A DNA stretch of 16,286 bases. Source: JAWAAW01 sp038884575 (lineage in GTDB: Archaea; Nanobdellota; Nanobdellia; Woesearchaeales; ARS49). The DNA lies in assembly GCA_038884575.1 (NCBI GenBank), contig JAWABQ010000015.1:1-16286 (forward strand), read 5' to 3'. The notes under the pieces are model-generated. The model had not been told where the DNA came from and ran no database searches. It saw only the letters and a list, made by a program, of their open reading frames with translations. Within the stretch, counting starts at the first letter, position 1. Each line of letters begins with the position of its first letter. A program made the translations under genes and the position numbers. Below are positions 7,158-12,835 of this stretch, piece by piece.

Positions 7158-8493
7158 ATTCGAACAGAGCCACCTCCTCCTGCTTAAGCACGTCAGGGAC
7201 AATGAGCTTCTTGTCTTTCAGCTGGCGCTCAATCCATTTGTCAACAATAACCTTGGGATAATTCTCCCTCATCTTGGCAACCCCTGCCTCAAAGACAGCC
7301 GCCCAGTTCACAGGCTCAAGAGCCTTCTGGCCGCGGTCGCCAAAGCTTTCAAGGTTGTCAAGCTTCAGCAGCGTGTCGCAGAATTCTGAATGGTATATCT
7401 GGTACACAATGAAGTGGTCAGCAAGGTCAAGCACAAGCGCCTCATCCCTGCCGTTCTTCAGCACCCTTTGCCTGTAGTGGAATTTTGCACAGCCGTCAAG
7501 ATAGCTGTAATAATCATCAACATAAGCAATTGACTTGTCAGTAATAGGCAAATACTGGTCCATGTATTCAGCAAACGGGTCAAGCGCAGGGCTTTCAAGC
7601 TGCAAACCAATGCAACCTGAAAGGTGCTCCTTTATCCTTTCTCCAAGCGATTCCGGCGCAACCTTCCTGAGCTCAGGCCTTATCGAGCGCTTCTGGCGCT
7701 TGTACTCCCTGATTTTCTGGGTGGTATCAAACGAGGTGTCAACCTTGATGTGCGAAAAGCGCCTCATGTCCTCCTTGTCCTTGTCAAGCACCTCCTTGAA
7801 CTCATTCTCGTCAGCAATAGAGGTAATTACGCACTTCGGATAGAACAGGTACTGCTTTATTGTGCCATCAGGCGCTGTCTTTTCGCGCTTTGCAACCCTG
7901 CCCTCTGTTATTGTCTTTATGACCTCGCGAGTCATAGGGCAGCTCTTGAGGATTTTCTGGTATTCCGGGATAACAAGTATCTGGTACTTGTTTATCTCCT
8001 CTGCCTTGTTGAAAAGCGTGGTGTCTGTCGCAAACTCATACCAGTAAACTTTGTCCTCAGGGATTACTGAGACCAATGCCTTCAAAAGGTGTGTTTTGCC
8101 CCTTCCTGAAGGGCCTTCCAGAGCAAATGAGTTGAGCATGACCGCCTTGAGCGTTGCCTTGATAAGCGCCTTTTCCTGCCCCCTTACTGCGCCATCATCC
8201 TTGTTCTGATACCAGTCAAGCACGTCAATGAGCGTGATGTCCTTTTTCTCAAAAGCAGGCCGCAATGGCACAAACCTTATGACATTGCCCTCTGGCTTTT
8301 GCTGCACAGCATCCTGCGCTTCAGGCTGTGAAGCAGGGCTTTCCTGAGCATCTTCCTGCGCCTTTGCAGTGTACTCATTTATCCTGTCAGCAAGCTCAAG
8401 CTGCTGCTTCCTGTTTTTTACAATCTCATCATAAAGCCTCCTGGCTGCATCTGAAATGAAGGGGTTGTCATCATTTTTTGCATCCTTCGCCAT
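7150..8493 (-). CDS. P-loop (AAA+-like) ATPase with altered Walker B, 447 aa
   Basis: Residues 1-70 are hydrophilic, with a low-complexity Gln/Ala/Glu stretch (about 45-68). A single NTPase domain follows, with Walker A GPSGRGKT (127-134) preceded by hydrophobic SFALE. The Walker B strand reads ILVIPEYQ (172-179): Pro stands where the Mg-coordinating Asp is normally found, while the following Glu is kept. Sensor-1-like CVITSIADEN (221-230) and an Arg pair in EDMRRF (241-246) follow. Order and spacing fit an AAA+/helicase-like core, but I cannot assign a subfamily. The C-terminal 180 residues are mixed helical. The ATG shares one base with the stop of the preceding ATPase gene (TAATG) and has a GGGAGG SD, so the two are translationally coupled and may form a hetero-oligomer. 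The Walker B change suggests weak hydrolysis or a regulatory subunit. Confidence 0.8.
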   Translation of the reverse strand: MAKDAKNDDNPFISDAARRLYDEIVKNRKQQLELADRINEYTAKAQEDAQESPASQPEAQDAVQQKPEGNVIRFVPLRPAFEKKDITLIDVLDWYQNKDDGAVRGQEKALIKATLKAVMLNSFALEGPSGRGKTHLLKALVSVIPEDKVYWYEFATDTTLFNKAEEINKYQILVIPEYQKILKSCPMTREVIKTITEGRVAKREKTAPDGTIKQYLFYPKCVITSIADENEFKEVLDKDKEDMRRFSHIKVDTSFDTTQKIREYKRQKRSIRPELRKVAPESLGERIKEHLSGCIGLQLESPALDPFAEYMDQYLPITDKSIAYVDDYYSYLDGCAKFHYRQRVLKNGRDEALVLDLADHFIVYQIYHSEFCDTLLKLDNLESFGDRGQKALEPVNWAAVFEAGVAKMRENYPKVIVDKWIERQLKDKKLIVPDVLKQEEVALFEYE

Positions 8494-10091
8494 TATTTCG
8501 CCTCCCTGATCCGCGCTTCGACTGCAAGCCTGAGCCTGTACTGCTCAACAGCGCGCGCCACTTCTGAGTCAAATTCCTTTTTCTTCTGCTCTTCAATCCC
8601 CACAACATACCTTTTTATGCCTTCAATGACTTCAGCATCGCCAACCTTTCTTCTTTGGGTGCGCAAATACGCAACCTGCTCATTATACCCCATTGACTGG
8701 AAGTTTTCAGGCCTTTCGTATTTCTTGGTGAGCTTGAGAGTGTCAAGGCAGATGTTCCTTATGTCCCTGTTTGAAAGCTTAAACCTGTGGGCAAATTCCC
8801 CAACTTTTTCCCAGTCCTTCACCACAACATACCCTGAGTTTATGCCTGACCTGTACTTTGCCTTGAATACAGCAACATACTGCTCAGGGGTCTGCGGCCC
8901 CTTTACCTGTATCTGGCACTGCCTGAGCCTGTCCATCAGGGGCCCGTCGCCCTCCAATGGGTGGTTTGATGTTGCAAAAAGCACATAATTGCCAATCGGG
9001 TTTGAGGTAAAGCCCTCAAGCTGGTTCATGAATTCTCCAAGTATGTCCTTGTCCTCAGGCCTGTTCCTCAGCTCCTCGCGGGAAAAGAACACAGTGTCAA
9101 TGTCCTCAATGATAACAGCATAAATCGCATCGCCTTTCTTCATCTCCTCAAAAAGCTCGCGGATGTTCTGGGCAGACTTGCCGAAATACTCGTTCTTGAA
9201 TCCCCTAAGCTCGCGGACAAAGAAGGGAATGCCCATTTGCCTGGCTTTTTCCTTTGCCTCGCCTGTGACAACAGCAATGCCCATTGTCTTCCCTGTGCCC
9301 CCTTCCCCCCAGATTGTGAATGTCTGCTGGAACCCGCCGTCAGCGTCAATGTTCGGATTTTTCTTTGCCTTGAAGTTGTAGTCAAAAAGCTCAATCATTG
9401 CGCGGTCAAGGGTGTCAAGGAGCTCCTTGTTGCCTACATAGTCCTCGCGCTTGACAGACCAGATGGCTGCCTCTGCCTTGTCGTCAAACTTCCTGTAATT
9501 GAAGCCATTGACAACAATTCCATTGAGCTTTATCCTTGCAGCCTCTACCTGCTGGCTCAGTGATGAGAACTTTGAGTCCTTGTGCTGCTCAACAGCCTCC
9601 TTGATAATCCAGTCATAAAAGTCCTTTGTGTAGCTCAGGAGCGTCTCGCCATTTGTTGAGCGCGCTGTACCTGAAATATAAGAGGATATGAGGTCCTCAA
9701 GCACAAGGAAGTCGCCCTTGTTGAAGTCAATCCTGCGCTTGCCGGCCAGCGTAAGGGGCGTGCAGTTCTTGCGCATCTGCTCAATCATCAATGCGCCTGA
9801 CGCAGCGCCTGCAGCAAAGCAGAACATCTCTACAAACTGCTCCTTTTCCTGGGAGCTTTTGAGAAGCTGGCTGCTGTAAATGGTCTGCTTAAGCGCAGCC
9901 CTTGTGCCAAGAAAATGCTCAAACGAGCTTATCGCAATCTGAGCCTCAAGGCTGAGCCTGCCGGAGCCAAACGGCGAGTCGCGGCGTGCGACCTCGTCAT
10001 AAAAGTTCTGGCGGGAGTTCTGAAGCTGCCTGCGGCAGATGTTGGTCTTTTCTTTGACCAGTTCCGGGTCAACCACTACCAATTCTGGCAC
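8493..10091 (-). CDS. AAA+ ATPase with novel N-terminal helical domain, 532 aa
   Basis: Residues 1 to about 215 form a mostly helical domain I do not recognise. Then comes a classical AAA module: Walker A GEGGTGKT (262-269), pore-loop-like EYFGKSAQNIRELF (301-314), Walker B VIIEDID (326-332), sensor 1 FATSNHP (372-378), MDRLRQCQIQV (386-396) where AAA proteins carry arginine fingers, and a sensor-2 helix around LSNRDIRNICLD (439-450). The Walker B order 'ED' rather than 'DE' is also found in Bcs1-type AAA proteins. The pore-loop aromatic suggests a ring that threads or remodels protein. A charged helical tail follows. The start is GTG, chosen for the GGTGAGG SD just upstream; an out-of-frame ATG lies 19 nt earlier. 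No membrane segment or protease domain is present. It is coupled to the next ATPase gene by a 1-bp overlap. Substrate unknown. Confidence 0.87.
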   Translation of the reverse strand: MPELVVVDPELVKEKTNICRRQLQNSRQNFYDEVARRDSPFGSGRLSLEAQIAISSFEHFLGTRAALKQTIYSSQLLKSSQEKEQFVEMFCFAAGAASGALMIEQMRKNCTPLTLAGKRRIDFNKGDFLVLEDLISSYISGTARSTNGETLLSYTKDFYDWIIKEAVEQHKDSKFSSLSQQVEAARIKLNGIVVNGFNYRKFDDKAEAAIWSVKREDYVGNKELLDTLDRAMIELFDYNFKAKKNPNIDADGGFQQTFTIWGEGGTGKTMGIAVVTGEAKEKARQMGIPFFVRELRGFKNEYFGKSAQNIRELFEEMKKGDAIYAVIIEDIDTVFFSREELRNRPEDKDILGEFMNQLEGFTSNPIGNYVLFATSNHPLEGDGPLMDRLRQCQIQVKGPQTPEQYVAVFKAKYRSGINSGYVVVKDWEKVGEFAHRFKLSNRDIRNICLDTLKLTKKYERPENFQSMGYNEQVAYLRTQRRKVGDAEVIEGIKRYVVGIEEQKKKEFDSEVARAVEQYRLRLAVEARIREAK

Positions 10092-10140
10092 AGCGCCTCA
10101 CCCTTGCCATTTCTTCTCGGCATCCGGCAGACCAGCCCGC

Positions 10141-10161
10141 AAAGTGAGTGAGCATCACTTT
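10141..10161 (-). repeat. Inverted repeat after the coiled-coil gene stop
   Basis: AAAGTGA (10141-10147) and TCACTTT (10155-10161) form a perfect 7-bp inverted repeat with a 7-base loop. On the minus strand it begins inside the TAA of the 339-aa gene and lies in the only large gap (68 bp) between that gene and the AAA+ gene. No T-run follows. It may be an mRNA processing, stability or attenuation element within the operon. Confidence 0.4.
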
Positions 10162-11179
10162 ACGCAGCTGCATCCTTGCGGATAATCTCCTCTGCGCGCT
10201 TCTGGACTTCGCTTGCGTTCCTGTCCTGCACACGCTTGAGCTCCTTTGTGCGCTCCTCAATCCTGCCGGTGTCATTGCCCTGGAAGTTCACATCGCTTGC
10301 AAGGCCTGTAAGCGCCCTGTTTATCTCGTCAGGCAGGTTGCCTATCTGGCGGGTAATTCCCTCATATGCCATCTGGGCGTCGCGCAGCACGCCGAACGTG
10401 TTGATGAGCGACTTTCCGTTGTTCGCTGCAATCAGCTTGAGCTCGTTTATCTTGAGGTCAAGGTTTGTCTTTGCCTTTTCAAGCGAGCTGAGCACGCACT
10501 CGCGCACCTGGCGCTGGTGTTCAAAGTACGTCAGCCTGTCATTGAATTTTATGACGGCTCCTGAAGCGCGGTCCACCTTTGTGCGGATTGCCCTTGCATC
10601 AGTCTTGATCTTGTCAAGCTCATCCGAGTACGAGTCCTGCATCTCCTGCAGGTTGTACATCTTCGGGTCATTCGCATCCTTGATTGCCATAATCTCATCT
10701 TTGATCTTGCAGCGCTCGTCAAGCAGCTTGTTCTCCTCTGCAGCAAGCCGCTGCTCCATTGCCATGTACTTGTACATGATGGACTTTGCATCGCGCTTCA
10801 GCGCTGCTGTCTCCTTCATATTCTCGCCAATTGATTCAAGCTCATCCCAGTGCGCGGCTATGACCCTGTCAAGCCTTGACGACTCTGTCATCAGGATGTT
10901 GCACATCTTGTTCAGCCTGGTCTGGGGCGAGGTCAGGCGTAGCCTGTCAGTTATCTTGTAGACAGCTGCCTGGAACCCGTTTTCAACACCAATCCTGCCC
11001 ATTGACTCGTGCAATTGGTTGATGTCCTTTATCATCCCTTCGATTGTCGCAGATGTTGAATAGTCGCCTGTCGGGCTCAATATCTTTGCCTCCCTATCAG
11101 CAGGCACAACGCTTCTTGCCTTGTACTCTCCATCAAAAGCATTTGCCACGCTCGATTTATAACCCTGGTTTATGTTCAT
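10160..11179 (-). CDS. Coiled-coil protein of unknown function, 339 aa
   Basis: The protein is long-helical from about residue 45 to the end, with heptad-like stretches such as MEQRLAAEENKLLDERCKIK (about 141-160) and TNLDLKINELKLIAANN, and a charged C-terminal helix (TGRIEERTKELKRVQDRNAS). There is no signal peptide or membrane segment and no motif I can name. The general look is that of cytoplasmic coiled-coil scaffolds, but similarity to any one family cannot be claimed by eye. The ATG at 11179 has a strong GGAGGGAG SD seven bases upstream. It sits between two small proteins and the tandem ATPases in the same operon, so an adaptor or assembly role for the ATPase ring is plausible. A serine-rich open frame on the other strand (10176-10961) is a shadow of this gene. 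Confidence 0.78.
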   Translation of the reverse strand: MNINQGYKSSVANAFDGEYKARSVVPADREAKILSPTGDYSTSATIEGMIKDINQLHESMGRIGVENGFQAAVYKITDRLRLTSPQTRLNKMCNILMTESSRLDRVIAAHWDELESIGENMKETAALKRDAKSIMYKYMAMEQRLAAEENKLLDERCKIKDEIMAIKDANDPKMYNLQEMQDSYSDELDKIKTDARAIRTKVDRASGAVIKFNDRLTYFEHQRQVRECVLSSLEKAKTNLDLKINELKLIAANNGKSLINTFGVLRDAQMAYEGITRQIGNLPDEINRALTGLASDVNFQGNDTGRIEERTKELKRVQDRNASEVQKRAEEIIRKDAAA

Positions 11180-11215
11180 TTTGTCTCCCTCCTCTCACTT
11201 TGCAATTTGATTTTG

Positions 11216-11491
11216 TTAATGCGAATTTCCGCACCTTTGCCTGTCATACTCGATGATTTTGGATGCAATGCAGTCTATGCGCTCTTCGATATTGCCAAGG
11301 TCGCTGTTCAGGAACAACCTAAGCTCCTCCTTATCGCGCGCATTCTTGTTGCTTTGCAGCCGCTTCATTTCTGCACGCAGCCCATCCCGCATCGCGCAGT
11401 ATCTGTGCATTATTGCTGCTGAGCGGATTAACCCAGTCCAGTACATGTATCCTCTTCCGTCGTTTGTGCTTAATGCGCACGTATTACTCAT
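11216..11491 (-). CDS. Small helical hypothetical protein, 91 aa
   Basis: I do not recognise this protein. It has a short N-terminal segment (MSNTCALSTNDGRGYMYW) and then two likely amphipathic helices (around LRAEMKRLQSNKNARDKEEL and GNIEERIDCIASKIIEYDRQ), ending in a Cys-containing tail. There are four Cys (residues 5, 32, 74, 87). The ATG follows GGTGAAGG, a good SD, and lies 11 bp after the stop of the 137-aa gene, so it belongs to the ATPase operon as second gene. The reading frame is supported by SD, spacing and codon pattern rather than by homology. Confidence 0.65.
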   Translation of the reverse strand: MSNTCALSTNDGRGYMYWTGLIRSAAIMHRYCAMRDGLRAEMKRLQSNKNARDKEELRLFLNSDLGNIEERIDCIASKIIEYDRQRCGNSH

Positions 11492-11502
11492 CCTTCACCG
11501 CC

Positions 11503-11916
11503 TCACTTCTTGTCGTTGTACGACTTGCCTTCAGGAGTCTGCGGGGCCATCTTGCCTGCATTTTCCTGTATTACCTTGTACTTCTGCTCGGTTGGCATTA
11601 CATCAAACACCTTGGCAGCAGCATACCCTATTGCCCTGTTGGCATATTCCTTTGCGCTGCGGTAGCCCTGCGCAACATCGTCATGCCATTTGCCGCCTGC
11701 TGCAAACGCAAGCAGCGCAACAGTGCCGTACCTCACAACAGGGCTGCAAACAGCCTTCCCGATGTAGCCAAAAAACCCTGTTTTGGCCGGCTTTTGCTCG
11801 TTATTCCTAATGCCAAACTCGCCCTTCTTGCCAAGCTCAACTACGCGTGCATCAAGGTCGCGGAGGGCATTCCTGTCCACTCCGCACACAGCTGCAATTG
11901 GTTTGTTTTCGTCCAT
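11503..11916 (-). CDS. Small, probably membrane-associated hypothetical protein, 137 aa
   Basis: First gene of the ATPase operon. The ATG at 11916 was chosen because AGGAGGT ends 8 nt before it; an ATG at 11922 is too close to the SD, and the TTG at 11925 overlaps its last bases. The N-terminal half is charged. Residues around 54-75 (YIGKAVCSPVVRYGTVALLAFAAGG, in two parts) form a single moderately hydrophobic stretch that could be a transmembrane or membrane-touching helix. The C-terminal half is helical and ends in a Lys/Asp-rich tail. I see no known domain. Being first in an operon with ATPases and coiled-coil proteins, it could be the membrane anchor, which is inference. Confidence 0.65.
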   Translation of the reverse strand: MDENKPIAAVCGVDRNALRDLDARVVELGKKGEFGIRNNEQKPAKTGFFGYIGKAVCSPVVRYGTVALLAFAAGGKWHDDVAQGYRSAKEYANRAIGYAAAKVFDVMPTEQKYKVIQENAGKMAPQTPEGKSYNDKK

Positions 11917-11938
11917 AATCATCAACCTCCTGATGCCC

Positions 11939-11960
11939 CATAAGGCACCATTCTATATAT
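11939..11960 (-). promoter_or_regulatory. Promoter of the six-gene ATPase operon, with shared downstream motif
   Basis: ATATATAG (minus strand, 11953-11960) fits a TATA box with transcript start near 11930, just at the AGGAGGT SD of the 137-aa gene. Three bases after the TATA box comes GGTGCCTTATG (11939-11949), identical to the sequence at 3931-3941 in the kinase/phosphatase promoter. The motif also begins a small dyad, GGTGCC-TTATGG-GGCATC, with one G-T pair. A TGTAGTGGC (11979-11987) upstream resembles half of operator A, weakly. Confidence 0.6.
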
Positions 11961-11982
11961 CCGTGCGCTGTCTCCCGAGCCA

Positions 11983-12519
11983 CTACACCTCAAGCGTCAT
12001 ATGGTGGGGCTTTGTCCTGTAGTCAGTGATTCTTATTGAGCGGATGCATGATTCCATTGGCAAATCAGAGTATTTTTCATACATTTGCCTGAGTGTGCCT
12101 CCCGGAATGAGCTCTATTCCGTATTGTTCTGCCAGTTCGTATGCGCCCTGCGTGAAGTCCTTGTTTGTGACAACAGCCATTGGCTTGAAGCCGACATTTG
12201 ACTGGCGCCTGAGCAGGCTGTACGCAGAATAAAGCTGGTTTACAGCATCCTCGTTTATTGTGAAGCCGTTGCTGTACTTGAGCTCAAACAAGCCTTTGCG
12301 CGTTCTTATTAGCGGCAAAAGCCCCCATTTGAGCTCAAAAGGCCTGAGGCTGCAGGAAATGTCAATCTGGACAGAGGCAATTTTTTCCCTTCTGCTGCCC
12401 ACAAGGGTGTAAATCGTGTTGCGCTCAATTCCGCTATAATAATGCCTGAACAGGTTTTCAACAAATATTTCAAACTGTGTTCCCTGGCGCTTGGCGGTTT
12501 CCTCGCAGGTCACGCTCAT
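11983..12519 (-). CDS. PD-(D/E)xK nuclease-superfamily protein (Mrr/restriction-endonuclease-like), 178 aa
   Basis: The N-terminal helix GTQFEIFVENLFRHYYSG (13-30) resembles the GxxFE helix opening many restriction-endonuclease-like folds. QIDIS (51-55) gives the active-site Asp, and LFELKYSNG (77-85) the ExK motif followed by the typical aromatic. The helix AVNQLYSAYSLLRR (92-105) and strand PMAVVTNKDFTQGAYELAEQ (113-132), then GIELIPGGTLRQMY, match the C-terminal part of Mrr-type domains ('FT.GA..LA...GI.LI.G..L'). Known members cut DNA in defence or repair. A second FELK (61-64) lies between Asp and ExK. The ATG overlaps the stop of the small membrane protein gene in ATGA, so the two are co-translated. 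No modification enzyme is visible in the window, so a classical restriction-modification pair is not supported. Confidence 0.78.
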   Translation of the reverse strand: MSVTCEETAKRQGTQFEIFVENLFRHYYSGIERNTIYTLVGSRREKIASVQIDISCSLRPFELKWGLLPLIRTRKGLFELKYSNGFTINEDAVNQLYSAYSLLRRQSNVGFKPMAVVTNKDFTQGAYELAEQYGIELIPGGTLRQMYEKYSDLPMESCIRSIRITDYRTKPHHMTLEV

Positions 12520-12725
12520 TTTACTATGTCATCAATGCTGCCATGCTGGATGTATGCGCATTGCGTGACAGAAGGAACTGCTGATTGTTTGTGAAGCATT
12601 GCCTTTACCTTGCTGCACCCTCCTGCGTGTGCAAAATAGCACAGCAGGGCGCCGACCCCGACATAAAACAGCTTGCTCATAAAAGGAACTTTGACATAAT
12701 GGACGTGTCTTTGCGGTTCAGACAT
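12516..12725 (-). CDS. Small single-pass membrane protein, 69 aa
   Basis: The sequence has a charged N-terminus (MSEPQRHVHYVKVPFMSK), one hydrophobic segment (LFYVGVGALLCYFAHAGG, about 19-36) and a hydrophilic C-terminus. No family is recognised. The ATG at 12725 has AGGAGG eight bases upstream, and a TATA box (12763-12770) puts the transcript start near 12740. Its TGA overlaps the ATG of the nuclease-like gene in ATGA. Tight coupling to a nuclease-fold protein suggests that it may tether or control that protein at the membrane; this is inference only. Orientation in the membrane cannot be told with confidence. Confidence 0.65.
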   Translation of the reverse strand: MSEPQRHVHYVKVPFMSKLFYVGVGALLCYFAHAGGCSKVKAMLHKQSAVPSVTQCAYIQHGSIDDIVK

Positions 12726-12731
12726 ATTTAT

Positions 12732-12746
12732 CGCCTCCTGAAGGCG
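12732..12746 (-). repeat. Dyad over the SD of the small membrane protein gene
   Basis: CGCCT (12732-12736) and AGGCG (12742-12746) form a 5-bp inverted repeat with a CCTGA loop. It contains the AGGAGG SD of the gene starting at 12725. The predicted transcript start (about 12740) falls inside it, so it could act as a DNA site or, if transcription starts slightly upstream, as an SD-masking hairpin. Confidence 0.35.
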
Positions 12747-12762
12747 TCAAAGGCTGCAAAAG

Positions 12763-12770
12763 ATTTAAGC
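12763..12770 (-). promoter_or_regulatory. TATA box of the membrane protein/nuclease operon
   Basis: GCTTAAAT on the minus strand at 12763-12770 lies 41 bp upstream of the ATG at 12725. Predicted transcript start is near 12740, leaving a short leader with the AGGAGG SD. Operator B begins only 4 bp further upstream, overlapping the expected BRE position, so binding there should affect this promoter. Confidence 0.55.
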
Positions 12771-12774
12771 GTGA

Positions 12775-12795
12775 GTTGTAGTGTTTGTCACAACA
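12775..12795. promoter_or_regulatory. Candidate operator B: GTTGTAGTG-N5-CACAACA
   Basis: Same 16 fixed bases and same 5-bp gap as operator A at 4046-4066, but with a different spacer (TTTGT), which argues for selection on the arms rather than simple duplication. It lies between two divergent TATA boxes: 4 bp from the minus-strand box and 10 bp from the plus-strand box of the Cys-rich gene. Confidence 0.65.
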
Positions 12796-12798
12796 CTT

Positions 12799-12813
12799 GC
12801 AAAGTTTTATAAA
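12799..12813 (+). promoter_or_regulatory. BRE/TATA promoter of the Cys-rich gene
   Basis: GCAAAG (BRE-like, 12799-12804) followed by TTTATAAA (12806-12813) is a near-consensus archaeal promoter. The box centre is about 26 bp before the ATG at 12836, so the message should be leaderless, which fits the absence of an SD. Confidence 0.75.
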
Positions 12814-12835
12814 AAACAAAGGATAATAATTCGGC

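Noticed and set aside
10176..10961. Long serine-rich open frame (261 aa) on the plus strand
   Set aside because: It lies wholly opposite the 339-aa coiled-coil gene, has low-complexity Ser/Leu composition typical of an antisense frame, and has no promoter or SD.
11253..11943. Two plus-strand open frames of 185 and 176 aa
   Set aside because: They are antisense to the 91-aa and 137-aa genes, which have good SDs and operon spacing; the plus frames do not.
11983..12519. Classical restriction-modification system
   Set aside because: No methyltransferase or specificity subunit motif occurs in any reading frame I examined in the window; only the nuclease-fold protein is present.
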